A stretch of DNA of 19,668 nt from an uncultured Clostridia bacterium (GTDB lineage: Bacteria > Bacillota > Clostridia > Acetivibrionales > CALMWN01): positions 1-19,668 of the forward strand of contig CALMWN010000345.1 of NCBI GenBank assembly GCA_937873555.1, written 5' to 3'. This document shows positions 7,994 through 15,046 of this stretch, one piece after another. Position numbers and translations under genes: made by a program. The notes beneath the pieces are model-generated. The model had not been told where the DNA came from and searched no databases. It saw only the letters and a program-made list of their open reading frames with translations. Every line of letters starts with the position of its first letter. Within the stretch, counting starts at the first letter, position 1.

Positions 7994-8903
7994 AGAAACG
8001 GGATGCATGATAGAATGTGAAAACCTTTATAAGATATATAAAACCATGGACATTGAGGTAGTCGCTCTGCAGGGTCTTGACCTTACTGTTGAAAAAGGCG
8101 AACTTATGGCCATAATCGGAAACAGCGGGAGTGGAAAATCCACACTTCTCAACATGCTGGGAGGCTTGGACAGACCTTCGGCCGGAAAGCTCCTGGTGGA
8201 TGGTGAGGATCTTTTGAAGTCTGACGAGAAAAGGCTGTTCAAGTATAAACGTGAGACGGTGGGGTTCGTATGGCAGAATAATGCCCGAAACCTCATCCCT
8301 TATCTCACCGCCATGGAGAATGTAGAGATACCCATGATACTTTCAGGCATAAAGGAAAGAAGAGAACGGGCAGAGGAACTGCTGGAACTGGTTGGATTGG
8401 AGCACAGGAGAAACAACAAGCTGGAACAGCTGTCGGGCGGTGAACAACAGAGAGTTGCCATATCCATTGCTCTGGCAAACAAGCCGAAACTTTTACTGGC
8501 AGATGAGCCAACGGGCTCGGTAGACAGCAAAACTGCCGCTAAAATACTTGACATATTCAGAGAACTGAATAGAACCATGAGTGTAACAATTGTGATTGTA
8601 ACCCACGATATCCAGCTTTCGAAGAAGGTGGACAGGGTGGTGGCGATCCGGGATGGAAGGACCAGCAGTGAATTCATTCGGAAAAAATCCTATGCCGAGG
8701 AGCTAAAGGAATTGGAGGATACTTCAAAGGATAAAACGGATGGGGATGATACCCACATTGAATATACTGTGGTGGATAAGGCCGGAAGAATGCAGATACC
8801 GAGGGAATATCTGAGTGCATTGGGTTTGAAGGAAAAGGAAAAAATAAGGGTGGAGCTTGATAATAACAGGATCGTGCTGTACACCAACAAGAAGGAAGAA
8901 TGA
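7983..8903 (+). CDS. LolD/MacB-type ABC ATPase with C-terminal AbrB/SpoVT-like domain
   Basis: A 306-residue protein, about 75 residues longer than a plain LolD-type ATPase. Residues 1-230 are a complete ATPase: Walker A GNSGSGKS (46-53), Q-loop in GFVWQNNARN, signature LSGGEQQRVAIS (about 152-163), Walker B LLLADEPTGSVD (about 168-179) and H-loop VTHD near 207. A charged linker (about 231-256) leads to a C-terminal module reading VVDKAGRMQIPREYLSALGL, then a KIRVELDNNRIVLY strand pair. This closely follows the AbrB swapped-hairpin pattern (VDELGRVVIP...LGI...). The module could dimerise the ATPase, bind DNA or act as a sensor; that is inference. The start at 7983 has a GGGGGGA site; ATG at 8007 is an alternative that also keeps the whole ATPase fold. 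It is the last gene of the block. Confidence 0.9.
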   Translation: MGSEETGCMIECENLYKIYKTMDIEVVALQGLDLTVEKGELMAIIGNSGSGKSTLLNMLGGLDRPSAGKLLVDGEDLLKSDEKRLFKYKRETVGFVWQNNARNLIPYLTAMENVEIPMILSGIKERRERAEELLELVGLEHRRNNKLEQLSGGEQQRVAISIALANKPKLLLADEPTGSVDSKTAAKILDIFRELNRTMSVTIVIVTHDIQLSKKVDRVVAIRDGRTSSEFIRKKSYAEELKELEDTSKDKTDGDDTHIEYTVVDKAGRMQIPREYLSALGLKEKEKIRVELDNNRIVLYTNKKEE

Positions 8904-8919
8904 TTAAATGCGTAAATGC

Positions 8920-9137
8920 GGGGATGCTTCTCAAAAAGTGAGAAAACACTTCCCAGAATAAACCATAATTAGGATACCGTGAGATATGTAAGAACATGTA
9001 CAACATAACGGTATCAGGATGTTCAAACCTGTGCAGCAGGGGATATGAACTTGTGATGAATGGAGAGGAATACGGGAGGATATTTGACGAGCTGATAAAT
9101 CAGGCAGCTTGATTGGGGATTTTTGAGAAGCGTCCCC
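8920..9137. repeat. Structured ~218-bp segment bounded by 18-bp inverted repeats
   Basis: The left end, GGGGATGCTTCTCAAAAA (8920-8937), is the reverse complement of bases 9120-9137 with a single mismatch. Inside, GATACCGT at 8973-8980 pairs with ACGGTATC at 9008-9015 around a smaller ATGT/ACAT stem, and TTCTCA/TGAGAA pair next to the left end. The segment lies between two converging genes and could serve as a bidirectional transcription stop, but it lacks a clear T-run. The layout also resembles a small non-autonomous mobile element or REP-like unit. No target-site duplication is visible. A 38-codon open frame (ATG 8996 to TGA 9112, beginning MYNITVSGC) lies inside but has no good ribosome site and is not called as a gene. 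Confidence 0.55.
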
Positions 9138-9153
9138 CAGATCAAAACGTCTG

Positions 9154-10866
9154 TTAGACTTCAATGAATTTGAAGTCTACAGCATCAAACAATCCCCGGT
9201 CGGTTACCCTGATTTCGGGGATTACCGGCAGGGCCAGGAAAGACAGGGTTATAAACGGATCAATTTCCGGATTGATGCCCAGTTTATAAGCCTCTTGAAT
9301 CATGGTTTTCAATTTTGATTCGACATATATGGCAGGCTGGTCACTCATCAGACCGGCAATCGGAAGCTCCAGGGTATCAACCACTTTACCTTTGCTGACT
9401 ATTGTATAGCCCCCGTTCACCCTTTTAATCTCCTGAACAGCCAGCAGCATGTCGGGATCATTATCCCCTATCACTATAAGGTTGTGAGAATCATGTGCAA
9501 CAGTACTGGCTATTGCCCCGTTTTTGATGTTAAAATGGCTGACAATGCCAAGGCCGATGTTGCTTAATGCCTTATGCCTTTCGATTACCGCCAGCTTGGA
9601 GTAGTTCTGGTCGGGGATGAACAAACCGTCCTGCAAGGTGACTTTTTTCCGTTCCTTTTTAGTTACAAGTTCGTGAGGGAGAATCCTTATTATAGTTGCC
9701 GTTTCACTTTCCAGGCGCAGAACAAGATCATCGGCAGTGATCTGAGGTAATCTGACAGTATTGAAAACATTTTTATCCTCAAGGACAACCGGAATATTGA
9801 TGGAAGTGTTGGCATCCGCAGCAACCTGGCCCCGGTAGAATACCTTGTCGATACTGAAGCTTTTCAGGTCCTTTAACATTATCAGGTCGGCCGAATACCC
9901 GGGAGCGATGGCACCCAGTCTTTTCAGGCGGTAGCATTGAGCGGCATTTATAGTTGCCATGCATATTGCTTCTATCGGATCAACTCCGCAGGAGATGGCT
10001 TTTTTGACATTTGCACTTATGTGCCCTTCTGACCTGATGTCTTCCAGGTGTTTATCATCTGTACAGAAGACACACCTCTGAAAATTGATTCCCTTTTCAA
10101 GAAGACCGTTTACAATAGTTTCAAGATTTTTTGCTGCGGAACCCTCACGGATTTGCACATACATCCCCAAACGGAGACGCTCTAACGCTTCTTCCACGGT
10201 AGAACATTCATGGTCAGTCATTACTCCGGCAGCACGGTAAGCCGTCAATGCCTTTCCGCCGAGAGAGGGGGAGTGACCGTCTATAATCTTGTCATCGAAC
10301 AGATCGATCTTTCTCAATATATTTCCTTCTCCTTGAAGGACTGACGGATAGTCCATTACCTCTCCAAGGCCTAAAACCCCATCCACAGAAACCAATGGCT
10401 CCATTGCTTCGAAATTCAGAGAGGCGCCATTGTTTTCAAAAGGTGTCGCAGGAACACAGGAAGGAATCATCATGTAAACATTAAGGGGAAGGTCCCTTGC
10501 CTGATTCAACATGAAATGTATGCCGTTTATTCCGCATACATTTGTCATCTCATGGGGATCTGCGATGATTGTGGTTGTACCATGAGGCAGTATTGCCTTT
10601 GCAAATTCTGCAGGCGAGACCATGGCGGATTCAATATGCACATGGGCATCAATAAGTCCGGGACATACATACCTGCCATTCGCATCTATCTCATTAACGC
10701 CTTCATAATCCCCGATGCCGGCTATCAGGTGATTGCAAACAGCTATGTCACCTTTGATAATTTCTTTGGTGAAGACGTTGACTATATTTGCATTTTTGAT
10801 AACAAGGTCAGCCTTTTTTCTGCCCAGTCCTACATCTATCCTGATTCGCTTGGTAGTGACACCCAA
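9154..10866 (-). CDS. ade: Adenine deaminase
   Basis: A 570-residue cytoplasmic enzyme that deaminates adenine to hypoxanthine and ammonia (EC 3.5.4.2) in purine salvage; the family length is about 570-600. It belongs to the amidohydrolase superfamily. Metal ligands are seen in PGLIDAHVHIES (H75, H77), and the family signature HGTTTIIADPHEMTNVCG is at about 95-112. Also present are DGHSPSL and TDHECS in the middle and CTDDKH before the second part. The extra C-terminal domain specific to adenine deaminases is intact, with VAHDSHNLIVIGDND and the end LPVIPEIRVTDRGLFD. The start is a TTG at 10866, chosen because AAGGGGTGA lies about 10 bases upstream and no in-frame ATG fits. It is transcribed away from the dehydrogenase-transketolase genes. 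Confidence 0.95.
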   Translation of the reverse strand: MGVTTKRIRIDVGLGRKKADLVIKNANIVNVFTKEIIKGDIAVCNHLIAGIGDYEGVNEIDANGRYVCPGLIDAHVHIESAMVSPAEFAKAILPHGTTTIIADPHEMTNVCGINGIHFMLNQARDLPLNVYMMIPSCVPATPFENNGASLNFEAMEPLVSVDGVLGLGEVMDYPSVLQGEGNILRKIDLFDDKIIDGHSPSLGGKALTAYRAAGVMTDHECSTVEEALERLRLGMYVQIREGSAAKNLETIVNGLLEKGINFQRCVFCTDDKHLEDIRSEGHISANVKKAISCGVDPIEAICMATINAAQCYRLKRLGAIAPGYSADLIMLKDLKSFSIDKVFYRGQVAADANTSINIPVVLEDKNVFNTVRLPQITADDLVLRLESETATIIRILPHELVTKKERKKVTLQDGLFIPDQNYSKLAVIERHKALSNIGLGIVSHFNIKNGAIASTVAHDSHNLIVIGDNDPDMLLAVQEIKRVNGGYTIVSKGKVVDTLELPIAGLMSDQPAIYVESKLKTMIQEAYKLGINPEIDPFITLSFLALPVIPEIRVTDRGLFDAVDFKFIEV

Positions 10867-11221
10867 AACAGATTCACCCCTTATATGGTAAAGATTTATT
10901 ATAATTTATTTATTCCCAAAGACGCATAGGTTTGAAACATTGTATGCCGGTAGGGTTATAAAACTACTAATGCCATTTCACACAATTTATTTCCATAACA
11001 TTATATCACAGTCCTGCTCACCTTTATTCATAAATTCATGCTGCTGTGAAACATTATTTGTTTATTCTTTTCAATGGAAAATGAGCCATAAAAATTTATA
11101 AAAATGGTTTAAAAAATATTGAATGAATGATATTATATATATTAGATATATCAGATGCATATCACATATTAAATAAATGTGAAAGGGAGGTTAACTGCAT
11201 TGCTATATATGCAGGAGCATT
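10867..11221. promoter_or_regulatory. Divergent intergenic region between ade and the dehydrogenase operon
   Basis: This 355-bp, A+T-rich spacer holds no convincing gene. On the minus strand a TATAAT box (plus-strand bases 10898-10903) could serve ade, although no good -35 box sits at the right distance. On the plus strand TTGAAT (11119-11124) and TTAGAT (11142-11147), 17 bp apart, are a weak promoter candidate. Overlapping it are TGATAT at 11128-11133 and two ATATCA copies at 11148-11153 and 11159-11164. The two copies are 11 bp apart, so they lie on the same face of the helix, as an operator for a dimeric regulator might. A 5-bp TGCAT/ATGCA hairpin lies just before the AGGAG site of the dehydrogenase. 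Confidence 0.4.
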
Positions 11222-12262
11222 ATGAAGGCATTAGTAAAATACGCTAAAGGTAATGGTAACATGGAAATCAGGGATATAGACACACCGGTACCGGGGCCTG
11301 GTATGGTGAAAATAGAAGTGAAAGCTGCAGGAATCTGTGGCTCTGATCTTCACATTTTTCATGACGATATTGATATTCCGGTAAAGCCTCCGGTAGTGAC
11401 CGGACATGAGTTTAGCGGTGTGATTGCCGAAGTTGGCGAAGGTGTTACACAATGGAAACCCGGTGACAGGGTTACATCTGAAACGGCTTTCAGTTATTGT
11501 GGCAAATGCGTCTACTGTATTACAGGTTTCTACAATTTATGTAACGAAAGAAGAACTTTAGGCTACTGGTATAACGGTGCCTTTGCCAAATATACAGTGG
11601 TACCGCAGGAAAGAGTGCATGCGCTTCCCGACAGTATAGATTTTATTTCAGGCGCATTGCTTGAACCTCTTGCATGTATTACTCACGCGGTGCTGGAATT
11701 GACGGTCATCACAGCTGGTGATTTTGTACTGGTGGGAGGTCCGGGAGCGATTGGACTTGCGACAATGCAGGTTGCGAAATCGCAGGGTGCTACAGTAATA
11801 GTTTCCGGTACCAATGTCGATAAAGACAGACTGGCTATGGCGAAAGAATTGGGAGCTGATTACACAATCAATGTTCAGGAAGAGGATTTGCAAAAGTTCA
11901 TAGGAAGTTTGACAAAAGGCAGAGGTGTAGATGTCGTGCTTGAGTGTTCCGGGGTGGCAAGAGCAGCCGATGATGCAATCAAAGTGATAAAGAAGCAGGG
12001 GCAGTTTACGCAGATCGGATTATTCGGAAAGCCCATTGCGATAGATTTTGAAAAGATTTGCTATAAGGAATTAAAGGTTACCGGTTCTTTAGGCTCCAGA
12101 TGGACCTCATGGGAAAAAGCCATTCAGCTTGTAGAAATGGGGAAGGTAAGAACCAAACCCCTCGTGTCCCATCAATTCCCTATTACGGAATGGGAAACTG
12201 CGTTTAAAATGTTTGAAACTAAAGAAGGCCTTAAACTGGTATTGACACCTGTCGAAGATTAG
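11222..12262 (+). CDS. Zinc-dependent medium-chain alcohol/polyol dehydrogenase
   Basis: A 346-residue cytoplasmic NAD(P)-dependent oxidoreductase of the threonine/sorbitol dehydrogenase branch, expected to oxidise a secondary alcohol to a ketone. Catalytic zinc residues are visible: C39 in GICGSDLH, H62-E63 in GHEFSG, and E148 in LLEPLA. The structural zinc site has C93, C96, C99 and C107. The nucleotide-binding motif is GGPGAIG (172-178), followed by GTNVDKDRLAMAKELGAD. AGGAG lies four bases before the ATG; no other start is available in frame because of a stop at 11192. The transketolase N-half follows after 16 bp. The context points to a sugar, polyol or hydroxy-acid substrate rather than a housekeeping alcohol, but the exact substrate is unknown. 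Confidence 0.9.
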   Translation: MKALVKYAKGNGNMEIRDIDTPVPGPGMVKIEVKAAGICGSDLHIFHDDIDIPVKPPVVTGHEFSGVIAEVGEGVTQWKPGDRVTSETAFSYCGKCVYCITGFYNLCNERRTLGYWYNGAFAKYTVVPQERVHALPDSIDFISGALLEPLACITHAVLELTVITAGDFVLVGGPGAIGLATMQVAKSQGATVIVSGTNVDKDRLAMAKELGADYTINVQEEDLQKFIGSLTKGRGVDVVLECSGVARAADDAIKVIKKQGQFTQIGLFGKPIAIDFEKICYKELKVTGSLGSRWTSWEKAIQLVEMGKVRTKPLVSHQFPITEWETAFKMFETKEGLKLVLTPVED

Positions 12263-12278
12263 AAGGGAGGATTAAATT

Positions 12279-13118
12279 ATGGGCTTAAGTGCTGAAAGAA
12301 AAAAATATCTGGAGGATTTATGCCATCAATCCAGAAGAAAATTAATTGAAATACTGTATAAAATTCAAACCGGACATCCGGGCGGTTCCCTTTCCTCAGC
12401 AGAGATTATTGCCACATTGTATTTTGAAAAAATGAATATAGACCCTGCCAATCCAAAACATGAATCAAGGGACAGGTTTATACTCGGGAAAGGACATGCG
12501 GCTCCCATGCTTTATATCATATTGGCAGAAAGAGGATTTTTCCCCAAAGAGGATTTGGAAAGCTTAAGGCAACTGGGCAGCCATCTGCAAGGTCACCCCA
12601 GTGCAGACAAAACGCCGGGCGTGGAGCTGTCTACCGGTCCTCTGGGGTTGGGTCTGTCTGCAGGTCTGGGAATGGCGTTGGCAGCAAAATTGGATAAAAA
12701 GGATTATTATACATATGTATTGATTGGCGATGGTGAAACCCAGGAAGGCATCATCTGGGAAACAGCCATGTCTGCAGCCAAATTTAAAGCGGACAACCTC
12801 ATAGCAATTCTCGATAAAAATGGCGTGCAATTGGACGGAACCACTGAAGAGATCATGCCGATGGGTGACATTAAGGGAAAATGGGAATTATTCGGATGGA
12901 ATGTAATTACAATCAATGGGCATGATGTTGAAGCAATAAGTGATGCAGTAGATATGGCCAAAACTGTAAAGGGCAAACCGACATTGATTATTGCCGATAC
13001 AATAAAAGGAAAAGGTGTTTCTTTCATGGAAGGCAAGAATACATGGCATGGCAAGCCTATTGGAACTGAAGACTATAATCAGGCACTGAAAGAACTGGAG
13101 GGGATTATCAATGGCTAA
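12279..13118 (+). CDS. Transketolase, N-terminal (thiamine-diphosphate binding) subunit
   Basis: A 279-residue subunit of a split transketolase, which moves a two-carbon ketol unit between a ketose donor and an aldose acceptor using thiamine diphosphate. Cofactor and substrate residues expected in this half are in place: H33 in GHPGGSLS, H73 in LGKGHA, H106 in QGHPS, the GDGE...N motif from G150 to N181 that binds Mg-ThDP, and H257 in TWHGKPI. The length matches other N-half proteins. An AAGGGAGG site precedes the ATG, and the C-half gene begins 8 bp before its stop, so both halves are probably made in equal amounts. It lies directly behind a dehydrogenase, which suggests a dedicated catabolic role and not the general pentose-phosphate enzyme. 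Confidence 0.93.
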   Translation: MGLSAERKKYLEDLCHQSRRKLIEILYKIQTGHPGGSLSSAEIIATLYFEKMNIDPANPKHESRDRFILGKGHAAPMLYIILAERGFFPKEDLESLRQLGSHLQGHPSADKTPGVELSTGPLGLGLSAGLGMALAAKLDKKDYYTYVLIGDGETQEGIIWETAMSAAKFKADNLIAILDKNGVQLDGTTEEIMPMGDIKGKWELFGWNVITINGHDVEAISDAVDMAKTVKGKPTLIIADTIKGKGVSFMEGKNTWHGKPIGTEDYNQALKELEGIING

Positions 13119-14079
13119 CAAAAAAGCGATCAGGGATGCATATGGTGAGACCCTTGCGAAAATTGGCGAAGAAAATGAAAATATAGTTGTTTTGGATGCT
13201 GATGTAGCAAGCTCAAGTAAAAGTATACTGTTTGGCAAAAAATTTCCGGACAGATATTTCAATGTAGGAATTGCCGAAGCGAATATGGTTGGAATGGCAG
13301 CAGGGTTTGCAGCCAGCGGTAAGATCCCCTTTGCAAATACTTTTGCGGCATTCATAATGTTAAGAGCGGGGGATCCGGTTAGAAGCTTGATAGCGTATAC
13401 AAAATTAAATGTAAAACTGGCAGGGACCTATGCAGGACTTTCCGACTCCTATGATGGTGCCAGCCATCATGCCATCACCGATATAGCTTTTATGAGATCA
13501 CTGCCAAATATGGCAGTGTTATCTGTGGTTGATGCTGTTGAAGCAGAATTGGCAACAAGGGCGGCGGCAGAATTTGTGGGCCCCGTCTATCTGAGGCTCA
13601 GTAGAGCAGAGGTACCTATTATATTTGACAAGAGCAGTTATAAATTTGAGATGGGAAAAGGTGTACAATTAACCGAAGGTAGCGATGTGACGATTGCAGC
13701 AACCGGGTATATGGTAGCAAAGTCTTTGCAGGCGGCAGAACAGCTGAAGACCAAAGGGATTATGGCCAGAGTAATAAATATTCATACAATTAAACCCATT
13801 GACAGAGAGCTTCTGATCCGTTGCGCCCAGGAGACCGGAGCAGTAGTAACGGCTGAAGAGCATAACGTACTCGGAGGGCTGGGTAGTGCTGTTTCTGAGG
13901 TGTTAGCTGAAGAATATCCTGTTCCTATCGAATTTGTAGGGATCCGAGATACGTTTGCAGAATCAGGGGACTATGAACTGCTTTTGGAGAAATACGGGTT
14001 AAGTGTTGACAACATTGTAAACAAAGTTAATAAAGTTATGAAGAGAAAAAATAAGCAATGCGGATTATTGATGAAGTGA
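13111..14079 (+). CDS. Transketolase, C-terminal (pyrimidine-binding) subunit with unusual substrate loop
   Basis: This 322-residue partner completes the transketolase and carries the catalytic Glu (E56 in NVGIAEANMVG) that activates the cofactor. R8 in KKAIRDAYGE and R165 in LRLSRAEVP match the arginines that contact substrate phosphate in ordinary transketolases. The loop that normally reads like SHAGLTVGEDGASHQ is here TYAGLSDSYDGASHH (106-120). The His that touches the phosphate (H469 in the yeast enzyme by my alignment) is therefore Tyr107, and the usual Glu before the conserved Asp is Tyr114, while D115 and H119 are kept. This suggests a changed donor or acceptor. GGAGGGG precedes the ATG, which overlaps the N-half gene by 8 bp. 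Confidence 0.92.
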   Translation: MANKKAIRDAYGETLAKIGEENENIVVLDADVASSSKSILFGKKFPDRYFNVGIAEANMVGMAAGFAASGKIPFANTFAAFIMLRAGDPVRSLIAYTKLNVKLAGTYAGLSDSYDGASHHAITDIAFMRSLPNMAVLSVVDAVEAELATRAAAEFVGPVYLRLSRAEVPIIFDKSSYKFEMGKGVQLTEGSDVTIAATGYMVAKSLQAAEQLKTKGIMARVINIHTIKPIDRELLIRCAQETGAVVTAEEHNVLGGLGSAVSEVLAEEYPVPIEFVGIRDTFAESGDYELLLEKYGLSVDNIVNKVNKVMKRKNKQCGLLMK

Positions 14080-14114
14080 TTGTTCAGGACCTGTAGATAA
14101 TTATTTCGGAAGCT

Positions 14115-14157
14115 GGGGACGGTTTTATGGAGGGCGTTTCGAAATTCCCTCCATAAA
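14115..14157. repeat. Strong palindrome between transketolase and gntR genes
   Basis: TTTATGGAGGG (14124-14134) and CCCTCCATAAA (14147-14157) form an 11-bp perfect stem. The 12-base centre contains TTTCGAAA, itself palindromic, so the whole is a near-continuous inverted repeat. It is preceded by GGGGACGGTT (14115-14124). No T-run follows, so it is not a typical terminator. It lies about 45 bp before the likely start of the GntR-family gene and may be an operator for that regulator, an mRNA-processing hairpin, or a relic of a short interspersed repeat. Confidence 0.55.
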
Positions 14158-14199
14158 TTCGTTGTTGACAAAAACGGCTGGTGAAGGGATGTGAACGGT

Positions 14200-14853
14200 T
14201 TGAAAGAAAAAGGCGGTCTAACCCAAAAGGCCTATGAACATATAAAAGAAAAGATTATCAAATGTGAACTGCTGCCTGAAGTTGACATTTCGGAGGAGGA
14301 CATTATTAGAGAAATAGGTATAAGCAGAACGCCTATACGGGAAGCTTTGATCAGATTGGAACATGAAAAACTCGTAAATATTTTTCCCAGGAAGGGCATC
14401 TTTGTTTCGAGTATTACCTTGAATTCTATTAATGAAATTTTTCAGGTAAGAGAGGTTATCGAACCTCAGATTTTGCGGTTGGTTTGTGACATACTACCGC
14501 AATACTGGTTGGAAGATATTAAAAAACGCCTTATGGTTCAACCGGAAGAACAAGAGGCGCTTTCGTACTTTGTTGACATTGATAAAGAGTTTCATTCATA
14601 TATCATTGAGGTTTTTAAAAATAGTTATTTAATACAATTAATGAACAATATATTTGAACAAAACCAAAGATTGCGTATACTGACTTATAAAAAAGTAGTA
14701 GACCGTCTTAATATGTCAAACAAAGAGCATATTGAAATCATCGATGCTTTATTGGAAAAGAATATAGACAAAGCGGAATCATGCATCAGAAAGCATATTG
14801 TAAATGCAAGAAATGCAGCCCTGAATTTAAATTTAAACCATGGGATTATTTGA
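14200..14853 (+). CDS. GntR-family transcriptional regulator, FCD type
   Basis: A DNA-binding regulator of about 217 residues. The N-terminal winged helix-turn-helix has the family pattern EDIIREIGISRTPIREALIRLEHEKLV. The C-terminal all-helical FCD domain shows the usual His positions, IDKEFHSYI, NKEHIEII and IRKHI, which bind a metal or ligand in this group. FCD regulators typically respond to sugar acids, organic acids or amino acids. A GTG at 14191 is also in frame, but the GAAGGGA ribosome site is only about two bases from it. The TTG at 14200 has normal spacing (about 11) and is preferred. The gene is sandwiched between the transketolase and the LIV importer and ends in a good terminator, so it most likely controls this locus and possibly itself. 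Confidence 0.9.
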   Translation: MKEKGGLTQKAYEHIKEKIIKCELLPEVDISEEDIIREIGISRTPIREALIRLEHEKLVNIFPRKGIFVSSITLNSINEIFQVREVIEPQILRLVCDILPQYWLEDIKKRLMVQPEEQEALSYFVDIDKEFHSYIIEVFKNSYLIQLMNNIFEQNQRLRILTYKKVVDRLNMSNKEHIEIIDALLEKNIDKAESCIRKHIVNARNAALNLNLNHGII

Positions 14854-14866
14854 ATAATATGGAATA

Positions 14867-14902
14867 AAGGAGACATATAGCTTAATGCGAATGTCTCTTT
14901 TT
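14867..14902 (+). terminator. Rho-independent terminator after the GntR gene
   Basis: GAGACAT (14870-14876) pairs with ATGTCTC (14891-14897). The stem can be extended to about ten pairs with AAG/TTT including one G-U, around a 14-base loop, and runs directly into TTTTT (14898-14902). It lies 14 bp after the regulator's stop and separates the dehydrogenase-transketolase-gntR unit from the importer genes, which therefore probably have their own promoter in the A+T-rich 14903-15030 stretch. Confidence 0.82.
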
Positions 14903-15046
14903 ACTTTGTCATACAAATTCAAGAAATAAAGTCAATTTAGTCAAATGAAATAACAATATTTTTAATTTTTAATTGTAAATAAAAAATTTATTATTAATGC
15001 AGAGAGTTTATTATTCTCGGAAAAAATGATAAATGGAGGGATTCAT

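Noticed and set aside
7738..8470. Repeated stretch shared by the two ATPase genes around the signature motif
   Set aside because: The similarity is explained by the conserved SGGEQQRVAI motif of paralogous ATPases, not by a DNA repeat.
8674..9006. Minus-strand open frame at the end of the second ATPase gene
   Set aside because: It is mostly antisense to the AbrB-like domain, has low-complexity Pro/His/Ser composition and no motif.
8996..9112. 38-codon open frame in the structured intergenic segment
   Set aside because: It has no good ribosome site and overlaps nested inverted repeats; kept only as a note in the repeat entry.
10980..11120. Search for a riboswitch or tRNA in the ade-dehydrogenase spacer
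   Set aside because: No conserved purine-riboswitch core, tRNA arms or long stems could be recognised; the stretch is A+T-rich with short repeats only.
15026..15046. Upstream ATG extending the binding-protein gene by seven codons
   Set aside because: The ribosome site GGAGGG lies inside this extension, and the extension would spoil the signal peptide start.
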